Part shown: in pieces, positions 28,030 through 38,166 of the stretch | How the letters are laid out: every line of letters begins with the position of its first letter | Position numbering within the stretch: the stretch's first letter is position 1 | DNA from: Streptomyces tendae | Lineage (GTDB): Bacteria; Actinomycetota; Actinomycetes; Streptomycetales; Streptomycetaceae | Assembly (NCBI RefSeq): GCF_008632955.1 | Contig: NZ_CP043959.1 | Coordinates: 682,001-746,000 of the forward strand | Direction: 5' to 3' | DNA length: 64,000 nucleotides | The notes under the pieces: model-generated | The model's database searches: none | Seen by the model: the letters and a program-made list of their open reading frames with translations, nothing else | What the model was told of the DNA's origin: nothing | Made by a program: the position numbers and the translations under genes

Positions 28030-28061
28030 GGGCGGTACGGCTCGCAAGGGCCGTATCGCCC
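28030..28061 (+). promoter_or_regulatory. Hairpin in the rpsK-rpoA spacer
   Basis: GGGCGGTACGGC (28030-28041) pairs with GCCGTATCGCCC (28050-28061), 11 of 12 positions plus one G-U in RNA. A second stem CCGCAC/GTGCGG follows at about 28077-28100. It occupies the place where rpsD lies in other genomes and may attenuate or protect the rpoA message. Confidence 0.55.
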
Positions 28062-28152
28062 GTACCCTTGCAGTACCCGCACTTGTCACCGGGTGCGGTT
28101 TCCGTCGGGCGTCAAATAGCGGGCGTCCACGAAAGAAGGATCTGATCCACAC

Positions 28153-29175
28153 ATGCTGATCGCTCAGCGTCCCTCGTTGACCGAAGAGGTCGTCGACGAA
28201 TTCCGCTCCCGGTTCGTGATCGAGCCGCTGGAGCCGGGCTTCGGCTACACCCTCGGCAACTCCCTCCGCCGTACCCTCCTGTCGTCGATCCCCGGTGCCG
28301 CTGTCACCAGCATCCGCATCGACGGCGTCCTGCACGAGTTCACCACCGTGCCGGGCGTCAAGGAGGACGTCACCGACCTGATCCTCAACATCAAGCAGCT
28401 GGTCGTCTCCTCGGAGCACGACGAGCCGGTCGTGATGTACCTGCGCAAGCAGGGCCCGGGTCTGGTCACCGCCGCGGACATCGCGCCCCCGGCCGGTGTC
28501 GAGGTGCACAACCCGGACCTCGTCCTCGCCACGCTCAACGGCAAGGGCAAGCTGGAGATGGAGCTGACCGTCGAGCGCGGTCGCGGCTACGTCTCCGCCG
28601 TGCAGAACAAGCAGGTCGGCCAGGAGATCGGCCGGATCCCGGTCGACTCGATCTACTCGCCGGTCCTCAAGGTCACCTACAAGGTCGAGGCGACCCGAGT
28701 CGAGCAGCGGACCGACTTCGACAAGCTGATCGTCGACGTCGAGACCAAGCAGGCGATGCGTCCCCGTGACGCCATGGCCTCCGCCGGTAAGACGCTGGTC
28801 GAGCTGTTCGGTCTCGCCCGCGAGCTGAACATCGACGCCGAGGGCATCGACATGGGTCCGTCCCCGACGGACGCCGCCCTCGCCGCCGACCTGGCGCTGC
28901 CGATCGAGGAGCTGGAGCTCACGGTCCGGTCGTACAACTGCCTCAAGCGTGAGGGCATCCACTCCGTGGGTGAGCTCGTCGCGCGGTCCGAGGCGGACCT
29001 GCTCGACATCCGCAACTTCGGCGCGAAGTCCATCGACGAGGTCAAGGCCAAGCTGGCCGGCATGGGCCTGGCGCTCAAGGACTCGCCTCCCGGGTTCGAC
29101 CCGACCGCCGCGGCGGACGCCTTCGGGGCGGACGACGACGCGGACGCCGGATTCGTGGAGACCGAGCAGTACTAA
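28153..29175 (+). CDS. rpoA: RNA polymerase subunit alpha
   Basis: A 340-residue assembly platform of RNA polymerase. The N-terminal dimerisation domain has [20 protein letters not shown] and [20 protein letters not shown]. The C-terminal domain, which contacts UP elements and activators, starts near residue 245 ([38 protein letters not shown]). An acidic Ala/Asp tail ends the protein. Confidence 0.98.
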   Translation: MLIAQRPSLTEEVVDEFRSRFVIEPLEPGFGYTLGNSLRRTLLSSIPGAAVTSIRIDGVLHEFTTVPGVKEDVTDLILNIKQLVVSSEHDEPVVMYLRKQGPGLVTAADIAPPAGVEVHNPDLVLATLNGKGKLEMELTVERGRGYVSAVQNKQVGQEIGRIPVDSIYSPVLKVTYKVEATRVEQRTDFDKLIVDVETKQAMRPRDAMASAGKTLVELFGLARELNIDAEGIDMGPSPTDAALAADLALPIEELELTVRSYNCLKREGIHSVGELVARSEADLLDIRNFGAKSIDEVKAKLAGMGLALKDSPPGFDPTAAADAFGADDDADAGFVETEQY

Positions 29176-29210
29176 GAGCTCGGGCCTTACGGTCCGTACT
29201 CGGGTGCGGG

Positions 29211-29270
29211 TGCGCTGTGCGTGATCGCGCAGTTCCCCGCGCCCCCTCCAGGCCCCTTCGGGGGCCTGGA
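29211..29270 (+). repeat. Streptomyces-type intergenic repeat with UUCG hairpin
   Basis: Contains GATCGCGCAGTTCCCCGCGC, the core of a repeat scattered between Streptomyces genes. It is followed by a perfect 10-bp stem (29247-29256 with 29261-29270) closed by a TTCG tetraloop. A second copy of the core lies after rplQ at 29904-29934. Confidence 0.7.
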
Positions 29271-29303
29271 TCTCCGACAGGCGTCCGCCTGCTCGGATAC
29301 TGA

Positions 29304-29327
29304 CCCCGGTACCTGATACGGCCGGGG
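29304..29327 (+). promoter_or_regulatory. Inverted repeat in the rplQ leader
   Basis: CCCCGG and CCGGGG flank GTACCTGATACG. The core is like the palindrome in the rpsM leader (GTACCTGGTACG). Possibly a shared regulatory element for these two r-protein genes. Confidence 0.4.
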
Positions 29328-29348
29328 CAGACACACAGGAGAGTCATC

Positions 29349-29852
29349 ATGCCGAGGCCCACCAAGGGTGCCCGTCTGGGCGGCAGCGCCGCGCACGAGA
29401 AGCTCATGCTCGCGAACCTCGCGAAGGCGCTTTTCGAGCACGGCCGCATCACCACCACCGAGGCGAAGGCGCGCAAGCTGCGCCCCTACGCCGAGCGTCT
29501 GGTCACCAAGGCGAAGAAGGGCGACCTTCACAACCGCCGTCAGGTGCTGCAGGTGATCACGGACAAGAGCATCGTCCACACGCTCTTCACCGAGATCGGC
29601 CCGCGGTACGAGAACCGTCCCGGTGGCTACACCCGCATCACCAAGATCGGTAACCGCCGTGGCGACAACGCGCCCATGGCCGTCATCGAGCTGGTCGAGG
29701 CGCTGACGGTGCAGCAGACCGCGGTCGGCGAGGCCGAGGCGGCGACCAAGCGGTCCGCCAAGGACGCCGAGACCACCGAGGCCACCGAGGCCAAGGTCGA
29801 CACGACCAAGGGCGACGACGAGGCCGCGGCCGAGGAGTCGAAGGACGCGTAA
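29349..29852 (+). CDS. rplQ: 50S ribosomal protein L17
   Basis: A 167-residue protein at the tunnel exit. The conserved core ([40 protein letters not shown]) spans about 115 residues. It is followed by a ~50-residue Ala/Glu/Lys/Thr-rich tail ([20 protein letters not shown]) common in actinobacteria. Confidence 0.97.
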   Translation: MPRPTKGARLGGSAAHEKLMLANLAKALFEHGRITTTEAKARKLRPYAERLVTKAKKGDLHNRRQVLQVITDKSIVHTLFTEIGPRYENRPGGYTRITKIGNRRGDNAPMAVIELVEALTVQQTAVGEAEAATKRSAKDAETTEATEAKVDTTKGDDEAAAEESKDA

Positions 29853-29903
29853 GCGTTCCTGGCGGGGACCGGGTGGTCGCCCGGCTGCGGCGCCGTCGTG
29901 GCT

Positions 29904-29969
29904 GAGCGCGCAGTTCCCGCGCCCCTGAGGGGCGTTGTCGTGGGCCCGCTTCTTTCGAGGAGCGGGCCC
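29904..29969 (+). terminator. Intergenic repeat plus terminator between rplQ and truA
   Basis: GAGCGCGCAGTTCCCGCGCC begins at about 29904, followed by CCCCTGAGGGG. Then GGGCCCGCT (29942-29950) pairs with AGCGGGCCC (29961-29969) and a mildly T-rich tail follows. Likely end of the alpha operon transcript. Confidence 0.65.
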
Positions 29970-29996
29970 GCTTCGTTGTGGAATGGAGATGTCCGG

Positions 29997-30836
29997 GTGA
30001 GTGGTGTGGTGCGGGTTCGGCTGGATCTTTCCTACGACGGGACCGAGTTCTCCGGGTGGGCCAAGCAGGCCGGCGGACGGCGGACCGTGCAGGCGGAGAT
30101 CGAGGACGCGCTGCGGACCGTGACGCGGTCCACGACGACGTACGAGCTGACCGTGGCGGGGCGAACCGACGCCGGTGTGCACGCCCGCGGCCAGGTCGCG
30201 CACGTGGACCTGCCGCGCGAGGTGTGGGCCGAGCACCACACCAAGCTGCTGAAGCGGCTCGCCGGGCGGCTGCCGCGGGACGTGCGTGTGTGGGCGCTGC
30301 GGGAGGCGCCCAGCGGGTTCGACGCGCGGTTCTCCGCGATCTGGCGGCGCTACGCCTACCGCGTCACCGACAACCCCGGCGGGGTCGACCCGCTGCTGCG
30401 CAACCACGTGCTGTGGCACGACTGGCCGCTGGACGTGGACGCCATGAACGACGCCGCGCGCGGCCTGCTGGGCGAGCACGACTTCGCCGCCTACTGCAAG
30501 CGACGCGAGGGCGCGACGACCATCCGGACGCTGCAGCAGCTGAGCCTGGTGCGCGGGGACGACGGGATCATCACCGCCACCGTGCGGGCCGACGCCTTCT
30601 GTCACAACATGGTGCGCTCACTGATCGGCGCGCTGCTGTTCGTGGGCGACGGCCACCGCCCGCCGGACTGGCCCGCGAAGGTCCTGGCGGCGGGCGTACG
30701 GGACTCGGCGGTCCATGTCGTACGCCCGCACGGCCTGACCCTGGAGGAGGTCGGCTACCCGGCCGACGAGCTGCTCGCGGCGCGCAGCGTCGAGGCGCGC
30801 AACAAGCGGACCCTGCCGCCGGCAGGCTGCTGCTGA
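29997..30836 (+). CDS. truA: tRNA pseudouridine synthase A (38-40)
   Basis: A 279-residue enzyme making pseudouridine at positions 38-40 of the tRNA anticodon arm. [20 protein letters not shown] at the N-terminus, the catalytic Asp in [17 protein letters not shown], and [19 protein letters not shown] near the end. GTG at 29997 ([10 protein letters not shown]) with GGAG upstream is preferred to the longer reading from 29898, whose first 33 residues come from a terminator and repeat. Confidence 0.95.
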   Translation: MSGVVRVRLDLSYDGTEFSGWAKQAGGRRTVQAEIEDALRTVTRSTTTYELTVAGRTDAGVHARGQVAHVDLPREVWAEHHTKLLKRLAGRLPRDVRVWALREAPSGFDARFSAIWRRYAYRVTDNPGGVDPLLRNHVLWHDWPLDVDAMNDAARGLLGEHDFAAYCKRREGATTIRTLQQLSLVRGDDGIITATVRADAFCHNMVRSLIGALLFVGDGHRPPDWPAKVLAAGVRDSAVHVVRPHGLTLEEVGYPADELLAARSVEARNKRTLPPAGCC

Positions 30837-30852
30837 CGTCGCGCGGGCGGCG

Positions 30853-31734
30853 CTATCCGACCGCCGCCGCGGACGCCTGTGCCTCGCCCCTGCGGCGGAT
30901 CTGACGGTACGTGAACTCCTGGAGGTCGTCGCCGGTCTTGAAGACGGCCTTGTCCTTCTCCGTCACGTCCTTGCCGTTGGTGAAGCCGGCCAGGGTGAAG
31001 TAGGCGTAGCGGCCGTAGGCGTTGGTCGTCGAACGGCACACCGCACCGACGCAGAAGTCCTTCACGCCGCCGCCCGACAGCGACTTGACGATGCTTTTGC
31101 TGTCCGCCTGCTGCTTGGCCTTCGTGGCCTGCGCCTCGGTCGCGAACACCGCCACGCCCACCGTCACCGCCACGCCGTCCCGGGTGTAGGTGACCCGGAT
31201 CATCCGCGCGCACTTGTTGTCGGCGAGGACCTTGGGGAGCGTCGCCTTGGCCGCGGAGCCGCAGTTGGTGGTGTCCGCCGTCGGGCCCTTCTTGTAGACC
31301 GTGTCGCCCATGGTCAGCTGTGTGCCCGGGAAGAGGATGTCGGGGCTCAGCGGCGCCTTGTCCTTCTGCGCGCTGGCGACGAACTCCTTCGGGTCCAGCG
31401 GGGGCGGCGCGCTCGTCGGCGCGAACGACGGGACCGTGCCGGTGGGGCTCGGCAGGTCGGACGTCCCCGGCAGCTGGGAGGAGGTGCCCGGGGAGGCCTG
31501 GCTGCCGCCGTTCGCGGACACGACGGCGACCGCCACGGCCGTGCCTATCGCGACGGTCGCGAGTGCGCCGCCGCCTATGAACAGCAGCCGGCGCCGCTTC
31601 GCGCGCGCCTCGGACGCGTCGGCGAGCGCGGCCCAGTCGGGTGACCCGCCGGCGCTGCCGCTGCTCCACGGCTGCTGGGAATTCGGTTTCCAGGGATCCC
31701 ACTGCTGCGGAGGTCCCCCCTGCCCAAAGCTCAT
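30853..31734 (-). CDS. Membrane-anchored protein of unknown function
   Basis: A 293-residue protein with a Gly/Pro/Gln-rich N-terminus (MSFGQGGPPQQWDPW), one membrane segment at about residues 49-73 (LLFIGGGALATVAIGTAVAV) and an extracytoplasmic domain containing four Cys (TNCGSAAK, NKCARM, KDFCVGAVCR), perhaps two disulfides. I do not recognise the family. It is divergent from the glycosyltransferase-like gene (74 bases between starts) and convergent with truA. Start chosen at the ATG at 31734; an ATG at 31743 is also possible. Confidence 0.75.
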   Translation of the reverse strand: MSFGQGGPPQQWDPWKPNSQQPWSSGSAGGSPDWAALADASEARAKRRRLLFIGGGALATVAIGTAVAVAVVSANGGSQASPGTSSQLPGTSDLPSPTGTVPSFAPTSAPPPLDPKEFVASAQKDKAPLSPDILFPGTQLTMGDTVYKKGPTADTTNCGSAAKATLPKVLADNKCARMIRVTYTRDGVAVTVGVAVFATEAQATKAKQQADSKSIVKSLSGGGVKDFCVGAVCRSTTNAYGRYAYFTLAGFTNGKDVTEKDKAVFKTGDDLQEFTYRQIRRRGEAQASAAAVG

Positions 31735-31808
31735 GGGGCGCATCTTAGACGGGGCAAGGGGTGTGCTGGTCCGCCTCAACGAGCCCGCGAGGCCCTAGCG
31801 TTGCGTCC

Positions 31809-33014
31809 ATGGCGACGGACAAAAGCGACATCTCCGGGTGGTTGGTGCGGCCTGCGGGTGCCGTCTGGTGGCTCGGACTGCTGGCGGTGCTGGGCGCGCT
31901 GACGACCCGTACGGTGCTGGTGACCTCGGACGGAGGCATGGACAACAGCATCGTCGTGGACGCGGCGCGCACCTGGCTGGACGGCGGATCGCCGTACGAC
32001 GACGCGCACTTCCTCTATTTTCCGAGCGCGGTCGTCGCCGCCGCCCCGCAGGCGCTGCTGCCGCGGTCCGTGCTGGACGTCCTGATGCCGGTGCTGGTGA
32101 CTGTCGCGCTCGTCCTGGGCTGGGTGTGCGCGCTGCTGCTGCACCGGGTCGCGCTGCACAGCAGGCTCGCCGTCCTCGGGCTGGCCGGCCTCGTGGTCGG
32201 GTTCGCGCCGTTCGCGCAGCTGGTACGGCTGGGCAACTGGACGGTGACGGCGGTGCTGGCGCTGCCCCTGTGTCTGCTGCTGGCGAGCCGGGGCCGGTGG
32301 ATCGCGGCGGGCGCGGTGATCGGGGTGGCGGTGGCGCTGAAGCCGCTGCTCGCGCCGATGGCGCTGCTGTTCCTCTTCGCGCGGCGGTGGGGCGCGCTGG
32401 CCCTGGTGGTGTTGGTGCCGGTGGTGTCCTCGGTGGTGGCCGCGCTGTTCCTGCCCGATCCCACGGGTTTCCTCACGCGGACCTTGCCCTTCCTGTTCAC
32501 CGCCGACGACGCCTTCCTGCGGCTCTACGAGGCGGGCCCCGCGGCCGTGCTGCCCCGGCTCGGCGTGCCGCAGGCCCTGGCCACGGCGCTGGCGGTGGCC
32601 GCCGCCGCGGTGGGCGTGGTCTGCGCGTACCGGCGGTGGCGGGGGCCTGGGCCGGAGGCGCTGCGCCTGTCCGAGACGTCCGCCGGCCTGATGCTGTCCG
32701 CGTTCCTGGTGTCCCGGCCGTCCTACAACCACTACCTGCTGGTCGTGCTGCCGCTGCTGCTCGCCGGCCTGCCGTACGCGGGGGCGGTGGCCCGGCGGCC
32801 GTGGTTCTGGCTCGCGCTGGTGCCGCAGCTGCCGGGGGTGACCTGGCCGTGGCTGGAGTCGGACAAGAGGCGGGCCTTCCGGGACGCGGTCACGCTGTGT
32901 GTGCTGGCGGGCACGGTGGCGTACCACGGCGTGCGGGGTGCGCGCGGGGCGGCGGATCCGGGGGAGGAGCCGAAGGAGTGGCGTACGCCCGTGGAAGGCG
33001 GGGTGCGGCCCTAG
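31809..33014 (+). CDS. GT-C type polyprenyl-phosphate mannosyltransferase-like membrane protein
   Basis: A 401-residue integral membrane protein with about ten hydrophobic helices. It is of the DUF2029/GT87 kind, which use polyprenyl-phosphate sugars outside the membrane. An early acidic loop (TSDGGMDNSIVVDAARTWLD) and PYDDAHFLYFPSAV correspond to the catalytic first loop of this fold. Later blocks are LKPLLAPMALLFLFARRWG and SRPSYNHYLLVVLPLLLAG. The start at the ATG at 31809 is near the mapped-looking upstream region shared with the divergent gene. The acceptor is unknown. Confidence 0.75.
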   Translation: MATDKSDISGWLVRPAGAVWWLGLLAVLGALTTRTVLVTSDGGMDNSIVVDAARTWLDGGSPYDDAHFLYFPSAVVAAAPQALLPRSVLDVLMPVLVTVALVLGWVCALLLHRVALHSRLAVLGLAGLVVGFAPFAQLVRLGNWTVTAVLALPLCLLLASRGRWIAAGAVIGVAVALKPLLAPMALLFLFARRWGALALVVLVPVVSSVVAALFLPDPTGFLTRTLPFLFTADDAFLRLYEAGPAAVLPRLGVPQALATALAVAAAAVGVVCAYRRWRGPGPEALRLSETSAGLMLSAFLVSRPSYNHYLLVVLPLLLAGLPYAGAVARRPWFWLALVPQLPGVTWPWLESDKRRAFRDAVTLCVLAGTVAYHGVRGARGAADPGEEPKEWRTPVEGGVRP

Positions 33015-33258
33015 ACTCGGGGGTGGCCCACGGTCGGCGGGCTCGTTTTGACCCGGTCGGCCGAGCGCGGGTATTCTGCATCTCTGTTGTGTGTAGTGGC
33101 TTACTCATTCTCACGTGAGGGGCCCTTACACCGGTCCACCGGGCCGATGACCAGCGACCAGCACGCGGTTTGCGTCACCGCTGTGCGGTCAGGGCTGTCG
33201 TGATCGTCTTCGGTGACCTTGTCAGGACCATTCACTGAAGAAGCGAAGGCTACGAACC
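33015..33258 (+). other. Leader region of rplM-rpsI
   Basis: A 244-base gap with a less GC-rich stretch (33070-33115, TATTCTGCATCTCTGTTGTG) that probably holds the rplM promoter, and a following untranslated leader. No gene seen. The ribosome site before rplM is GAAGAAGCGAAGG. Confidence 0.4.
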
Positions 33259-33702
33259 GTGCGTACGTACAGCCCCAAGCCCGGCGATGTGACGCGCCAG
33301 TGGCACGTCATCGACGCTCAGGACGTCGTCCTGGGCCGTCTGGCCTCCACTGCCGCCTCCATCCTGCGTGGCAAGCACAAGCCGATCTACGCCCCTCACG
33401 TCGACACCGGTGACTTCGTCATCATCATCAACGCCGACAAGGTGCACCTCTCCGGCAACAAGCGGACCCAGAAGATGGCGTACCGCCACTCGGGCTACCC
33501 GGGTGGTCTGCGCTCCGTCCGCTACGACGAGCTGCTTGCCAAGAACCCCGAGAAGGCCATCGAGAAGGCCGTCAAGGGCATGCTCCCCAAGAACACCCTG
33601 GGCCGTCAGATGCTCTCGAAGCTGAAGGTCTACTCGGGCGACCAGCACCCGCACGCTGCCCAGCAGCCGGTGCCGTTCGAGATCACCCAGGTCGCGCAGT
33701 AA
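33259..33702 (+). CDS. rplM: 50S ribosomal protein L13
   Basis: A 147-residue early-assembly protein. [40 protein letters not shown] and [20 protein letters not shown] are diagnostic. GTG start. Operon with rpsI. Confidence 0.98.
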   Translation: MRTYSPKPGDVTRQWHVIDAQDVVLGRLASTAASILRGKHKPIYAPHVDTGDFVIIINADKVHLSGNKRTQKMAYRHSGYPGGLRSVRYDELLAKNPEKAIEKAVKGMLPKNTLGRQMLSKLKVYSGDQHPHAAQQPVPFEITQVAQ

Positions 33703-33744
33703 GTCCGGCCACCCCCTAAGACTGAAGAGAATCTGAGGAGCATC

Positions 33745-34257
33745 GTGGCCGAGACCACTGCCGAGCAGCCGCTCGAAGAGCTTGACATCGACAGCTACAC
33801 CACCGAGTCGGACGCGCCCGTCGAGGGCGAGTACACCTCGGAGTCCATGGCGTCCCGCTTCGGTGAGCCCCAGCCGGCCGCCGGCCTGGGCCGTCGCAAG
33901 AACGCCATCGCCCGTGTCCGGATCGTCCCGGGCACCGGCAAGTGGAAGATCAACGGTCGCACCCTCGAGGACTACTTCCCGAACAAGGTGCACCAGCAGG
34001 AAGTCAACGAGCCCTTCAAGGTGCTCGAGCTCGAAGGCCGCTACGACGTCATCGCCCGCATCGCGGGTGGCGGTGTCTCCGGTCAGGCCGGTGCGCTCCG
34101 TCTGGGTGTCGCCCGTGCGCTGAACGAGGCGGACGTCGACAACAACCGCGGTGCGCTGAAGAAGGCCGGCTTCCTGCGCCGCGACGACCGTGCGGTCGAG
34201 CGGAAGAAGGCCGGTCTGAAGAAGGCCCGCAAGGCTCCGCAGTACAGCAAGCGCTAA
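33745..34257 (+). CDS. rpsI: 30S ribosomal protein S9
   Basis: A 170-residue protein. The conserved ~130-residue core starts at [20 protein letters not shown]. It ends in the P-site-contacting [12 protein letters not shown] tail. An acidic N-terminal extension of about 45 residues precedes it, as in other actinobacteria. GTG start behind TGAGGAG. Confidence 0.97.
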   Translation: MAETTAEQPLEELDIDSYTTESDAPVEGEYTSESMASRFGEPQPAAGLGRRKNAIARVRIVPGTGKWKINGRTLEDYFPNKVHQQEVNEPFKVLELEGRYDVIARIAGGGVSGQAGALRLGVARALNEADVDNNRGALKKAGFLRRDDRAVERKKAGLKKARKAPQYSKR

Positions 34258-34615
34258 TCACAGGGCGCTCGCGCGTACTCCGAACGCCCCGGCGGCACGC
34301 CATCGTGCTGCCGGGGCGTTCGTTTATTCACTGCCGTGGGCGTATAACGGCACAAGGCGCTCAAACGCTAATGTGATCGGATGGTCGGGCGGTGACGCCG
34401 TGGTGTACGCCCGGTGAGACCGTGGTGCGTGTTCCTGTCGCTCGGGAGCCGCGGACGGTCCGCGACCGTCGAACACCCGACGGTCGAGCACAGCACAAGC
34501 TCAGCTTTGTCAGTGGCACAGCCGTCGGCCGTACGGGCCGGTCCATCGCCTCGGCGGGACCTTGGTGGCGGGGCCCTGGACGGCTGTCGATACTGACGCA
34601 TCCTCAGGAGGACAA
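34258..34615 (+). other. rpsI-glmM intergenic region with terminator and promoter
   Basis: After the rpsI terminator there is a TATAAC hexamer at 34343-34348 with TTCGTT at 34319-34324 (18-base spacing), a promoter candidate whose -35 overlaps the terminator end. The remaining ~260 bases before glmM contain no gene that I can support. Confidence 0.45.
34282..34321 (+). terminator. Rho-independent terminator after rpsI
   Basis: A 17-bp stem (34282-34298 with 34305-34321, one G-U) and six-base loop GCCATC, followed by GTTTATTC. One of the clearest intrinsic terminators in the window. Confidence 0.85.
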
Positions 34616-35974
34616 GTGGGACGACTCTTCGGCACGGACGGCGTGCGCGGTGTCGCCAACGCGGATCTCACGGCGGAGATGGCGCTCGGCCTCTCCGTGG
34701 CCGCGGCGCACGTACTGGCCGAGGCGGGCACGTTCGAAGGGCACCGGCCCACCGCCGTCGTCGGGCGTGACCCGCGCGCCTCCGGGGAGTTCCTCGAGGC
34801 CGCCGTGGTCGCGGGACTGGCCAGCGCGGGCGTGGACGTCCTGCGCGTCGGCGTGCTGCCGACGCCGGCTGTCGCCCACCTCACCGGCGCGCTCGGCGCG
34901 GACCTCGGCGTGATGCTCTCCGCCAGCCACAACGCCATGCCGGACAACGGCATCAAGTTCTTCGCCCGCGGAGGGCACAAGCTCGCCGACGAGCTGGAGG
35001 ACCGGATCGAGGCCGTCTACGCGGAGCACCGCACCGGTGCTCCCTGGGAGCGGCCGACCGGGAGCGGGGTCGGGCGTGTACGGGACCACGAGGAGGGGCT
35101 GGACACGTATGTCGCCCACCTCGTGGGTGTGCTGCCGAACCGGCTCGACGGGCTGAAGATCGTGCTGGACGAGGCGCACGGGGCGGCGTCCCTGGCGTCC
35201 CCCGAGGCGTTCCGGCAGGCCGGGGCCGAGGTCGTCACCATCGGGGCCGAGCCGGACGGGCTGAACATCAACGACGGCTGCGGTTCCACGCATCTCGCGC
35301 AGCTGAAGGCCGCCGTGGTGGAGCACGGTGCCGCGCTGGGAATCGCGCACGACGGTGACGCGGACCGGTGCCTGGCCGTGGACCACACGGGCGAGGAGGT
35401 CGACGGGGACCAGATCCTCGCGGTCCTCGCGCTGGCCATGCGGGAGCGGTCCGCGCTGCGGTCCGACACCGTGGTGGCGACCGTGATGTCGAACCTCGGG
35501 TTCAAGCTCGCCATGGAGCGGGAAGGGATCCGGCTCGTCCAGACGGCGGTCGGGGACCGGTATGTGCTGGAGGAGATGAAGGAGCACGGGTTCGCCCTGG
35601 GCGGCGAGCAGTCCGGGCACGTCATCATCCTCGACCACGCGACGACCGGGGACGGGACGCTGACGGGGTTGCTGCTTGCGGCGCGGGTCGCCGAGAGCGG
35701 GCGGTCGTTGCGGGAGCTGGCGTCGGTGATGGAGCGGCTGCCGCAGGTGCTGATCAACGTTCCCGATGTGGACAAGTCGCGGGTGAAGACGTCCGCGGAG
35801 CTGGCCACGGCCGTGGGCGAGGCGGAGCGTGAGCTGGGGGAGACCGGGCGGGTGCTGTTGCGTCCGTCGGGGACGGAGCCGCTGGTGCGGGTGATGGTCG
35901 AGGCGGCCGACATCGACCAGGCGCGGTCGGTGGCCGGGCGGCTCGCCGATGCGGTGAAGTCCGCACTGGGCTGA
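34616..35974 (+). CDS. glmM: Phosphoglucosamine mutase
   Basis: A 452-residue enzyme converting glucosamine-6-P to glucosamine-1-P for UDP-GlcNAc and peptidoglycan. [18 protein letters not shown] at the start, the phosphoserine site in [16 protein letters not shown] (Ser104), the Mg loop [13 protein letters not shown], the sugar loop GGEQSGHVI and the phosphate-binding [20 protein letters not shown] at 34616 with AGGAGG five bases upstream. Works with GlmS encoded downstream. Confidence 0.97.
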   Translation: MGRLFGTDGVRGVANADLTAEMALGLSVAAAHVLAEAGTFEGHRPTAVVGRDPRASGEFLEAAVVAGLASAGVDVLRVGVLPTPAVAHLTGALGADLGVMLSASHNAMPDNGIKFFARGGHKLADELEDRIEAVYAEHRTGAPWERPTGSGVGRVRDHEEGLDTYVAHLVGVLPNRLDGLKIVLDEAHGAASLASPEAFRQAGAEVVTIGAEPDGLNINDGCGSTHLAQLKAAVVEHGAALGIAHDGDADRCLAVDHTGEEVDGDQILAVLALAMRERSALRSDTVVATVMSNLGFKLAMEREGIRLVQTAVGDRYVLEEMKEHGFALGGEQSGHVIILDHATTGDGTLTGLLLAARVAESGRSLRELASVMERLPQVLINVPDVDKSRVKTSAELATAVGEAERELGETGRVLLRPSGTEPLVRVMVEAADIDQARSVAGRLADAVKSALG

Positions 35975-36034
35975 GGTGTAACGCCCCGGTGGGGGTTCAT
36001 GCAGCGCCCCCGGTGGGTGGTGGTGCGGGGCCGC

Positions 36035-36129
36035 GGTGGGGGTGGTCGTCCTCGGCCCGGCGCGAGAGTGCGTCTTGACGGGTGAGCGGTGTCGGCGCGC
36101 CGGCCGCCGCCGGCGCCGACCTCCACCCC
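36035..36129 (+). repeat. Structured intergenic repeat, copy A
   Basis: GGTGGGGGTGGTCGTCCTCGG, with a GGCGCGAGAG hairpin core, and closing CGACCTCCACCCC. It resembles the element at 44207-44301 in sequence and in span. The outer stem here is imperfect. It lies between glmM and the DUF389 gene. Confidence 0.55.
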
Positions 36130-36161
36130 GTCCCCTGCCCGCCGCGGGCGGGTCCGCACGG

Positions 36162-37109
36162 TCAGGCAGCCGCACGCCTTCGCAGGCGTGCGTGCTGCTT
36201 CCGCCACAGCCGCTTCTGTGTCAGCAGCGTCAGTGTTCCCGCCAGCGTGATCCCGAGCAGGTTGAGCAGCAGTTGCTCGGTGGAACCCCACGTCTGGACG
36301 GTGTCCCCGTAGCTCAGGGCCACCGCCGCGTTCGCCGCGGCCGGCACCGTCGTCACCGAGATGGCGACTCCCACCAGGGCTCCGGACTTCGCGGACGTGA
36401 GCGACAGCGTGCCGGCCGCCCCGGCCAGCACCGCCACCACGAAGGAGAACCAGTCGGGGGCGTACACGAAGCCGGTCTGCGGCCGTTCCCCCTCCAGCTG
36501 CTCCTTGGTGAACAGCCCCACCGCGTCCATGAACAGGCTGAACCCCACCGTCAGCACCATCGCCACCGCGAAGCCCACCAGCAGGGCGATCAGTGAACGC
36601 ATCGCGAGGCGCGGCCGGCGCTGCACCGTCGCCGTGGAGATGCCGGCCAGCGGGCCGAACTCCGGGCCCACCGCCATCGCCCCCACGATCAGGACCGCGT
36701 TGTCCAGCACCACACCGCACGCCGCGATCATGGTCGCCAGCGTGAGGAACGAGAGGTAGGTGACCGAGAGGGTCGACTCCTCGTGGGTGGCCTCGGTGAG
36801 GTGCTCCCAGAGCACCGCGTCCGCGCCCTCCCCGGGCGCCTCCTTCTCGGCCCGGTCCGCGCGCTCGGACAGCGACAGGTCGACGTTCTCCACGGCGATG
36901 GACCCGGTCGTGTCCAGCCCCAGCCGCTGCAAGCCGCTCAGCAGGTCGTCGGCGGCCTCCCGGGCCACGTCGCAGAGCACGACGTCCCCGGCGGGGTCGC
37001 GGGCGGCTCCCGCCAGCACACACAGATGCGTGGTCCCCCTCGTCCCCTCGATCAACCGGACCGCTTCCTCGGTCTGCCCGGCGGGTGTGATCAGACGCAG
37101 ATGCAGCAT
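36162..37109 (-). CDS. DUF389 family membrane protein
   Basis: A 315-residue protein. A soluble N-terminal domain (LRLITPAGQTEEAVRLIEGT) precedes about six membrane helices. The conserved family block is LSFLTLATMIAACGVVLDNA, VLIVGAMAVGPEFGPLAGIS and GFAVAMVL. The last helix is followed by a very basic tail (KRLWRKQHARLRRRAAA). Function is unknown; a transport role has been suggested for relatives. ATG at 37109. Confidence 0.85.
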   Translation of the reverse strand: MLHLRLITPAGQTEEAVRLIEGTRGTTHLCVLAGAARDPAGDVVLCDVAREAADDLLSGLQRLGLDTTGSIAVENVDLSLSERADRAEKEAPGEGADAVLWEHLTEATHEESTLSVTYLSFLTLATMIAACGVVLDNAVLIVGAMAVGPEFGPLAGISTATVQRRPRLAMRSLIALLVGFAVAMVLTVGFSLFMDAVGLFTKEQLEGERPQTGFVYAPDWFSFVVAVLAGAAGTLSLTSAKSGALVGVAISVTTVPAAANAAVALSYGDTVQTWGSTEQLLLNLLGITLAGTLTLLTQKRLWRKQHARLRRRAAA

Positions 37110-37176
37110 GGCGGCAGGGTAGCCGCAGGTGACGGGTGGGCCGGGGGCCGTTCGGTTCAGCCGCCGACCAGGGGCC

Positions 37177-38166
37177 TCACAGCTTGCGCAGGCTCAGGCG
37201 TTGGACCTTGTGGTCCGGACCCTTGCGCAGCACCAACGTCGCCCGGCCCCGCGTAGGGGCGATGTTCTCGACGAGGTTCGGCTTGTTGATGGTCCGCCAC
37301 ATCGTGCCGGCGTAGTCCAGTGCCTCCTCCTCGGACACCTGCGTGTACTTCCGGAAGTACGAGGACGGATCCTGGAACGCCGTGTCCCGCAGCTTGCGGA
37401 ACCGGTTTAGGTACCACTGTTCGATGTCCTCGGTCCGGGCATCGACGTACACGCTGAAGTCGAAGTAGTCGGCGAGCCCCACCCGGGTGCGTCCGTCCTT
37501 GCCCGGCAGGGCCGGCTGCAGGACGTTGAGGCCCTCGACGATCAGGATGTCCGGCCGGCGCACCGTGAGCTTCTGGTCCGGGACGATGTCGTAGATGAGA
37601 TGGGAGTAGACGGGGGCGGTGACTTCGGCCTTGCCCGCCTTGATGTCGGCGACGAACCGCGTCAGCGCGCGGCGGTCGTAGGACTCGGGGAACCCTTTCC
37701 GCGACATCAGGCCGCGTGCCTGGAGTTCCTTCGTGGGCAGCAGGAAGCCGTCCGTGGTGACCAGTTCCACCCGTGGGTGCTCCGGCCAGCGGGACAGCAG
37801 CGCCTGCAGCAGCCGGGCCACCGTGGACTTGCCGACCGCGACGGAACCGGCGACCCCTATGACGAAGGGCGTGCCCGACTGGGACCCCTTCTCGCCGAGG
37901 AACGTGTTGAGCGCCCCCCGCAGGCCGTCGGTGGCGCGGACGTAGAGGTTGAGCAGCCGGGACAACGGCAGATAGATGTCCCGCACCTCGTCGAGGTCGA
38001 TCACGTCGCCCAGGCCACGCAGCTGCTCGACCTCCGCCGCCGTCAGCGGCAGCGGCGTCTTGTCGCGCAACGCGCTCCACTCGGAACGGGTGAGGTCGAG
38101 GTAGGGAGTCGCCTCCGGCCGCTGCCGGTGGGCGCTCCGGGGCATCGAGGAGACCGGAGAGATCAC
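37177..38166 (-). CDS. coaA: Type I pantothenate kinase
   Basis: A 329-residue kinase phosphorylating pantothenate in the first step of CoA synthesis. P-loop [12 protein letters not shown] at about residue 103. Also [54 protein letters not shown] and the terminal [19 protein letters not shown] at 38166 is the longest start; an ATG at 38145 ([10 protein letters not shown]) is equally plausible and neither has a clear ribosome site. Confidence 0.95.
   Translation of the reverse strand: MISPVSSMPRSAHRQRPEATPYLDLTRSEWSALRDKTPLPLTAAEVEQLRGLGDVIDLDEVRDIYLPLSRLLNLYVRATDGLRGALNTFLGEKGSQSGTPFVIGVAGSVAVGKSTVARLLQALLSRWPEHPRVELVTTDGFLLPTKELQARGLMSRKGFPESYDRRALTRFVADIKAGKAEVTAPVYSHLIYDIVPDQKLTVRRPDILIVEGLNVLQPALPGKDGRTRVGLADYFDFSVYVDARTEDIEQWYLNRFRKLRDTAFQDPSSYFRKYTQVSEEEALDYAGTMWRTINKPNLVENIAPTRGRATLVLRKGPDHKVQRLSLRKL

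Noticed and set aside
36036..36596. Plus-strand open frame between glmM and the DUF389 region
   Set aside because: Antisense to the DUF389 gene and to the structured repeat; no homology pattern.
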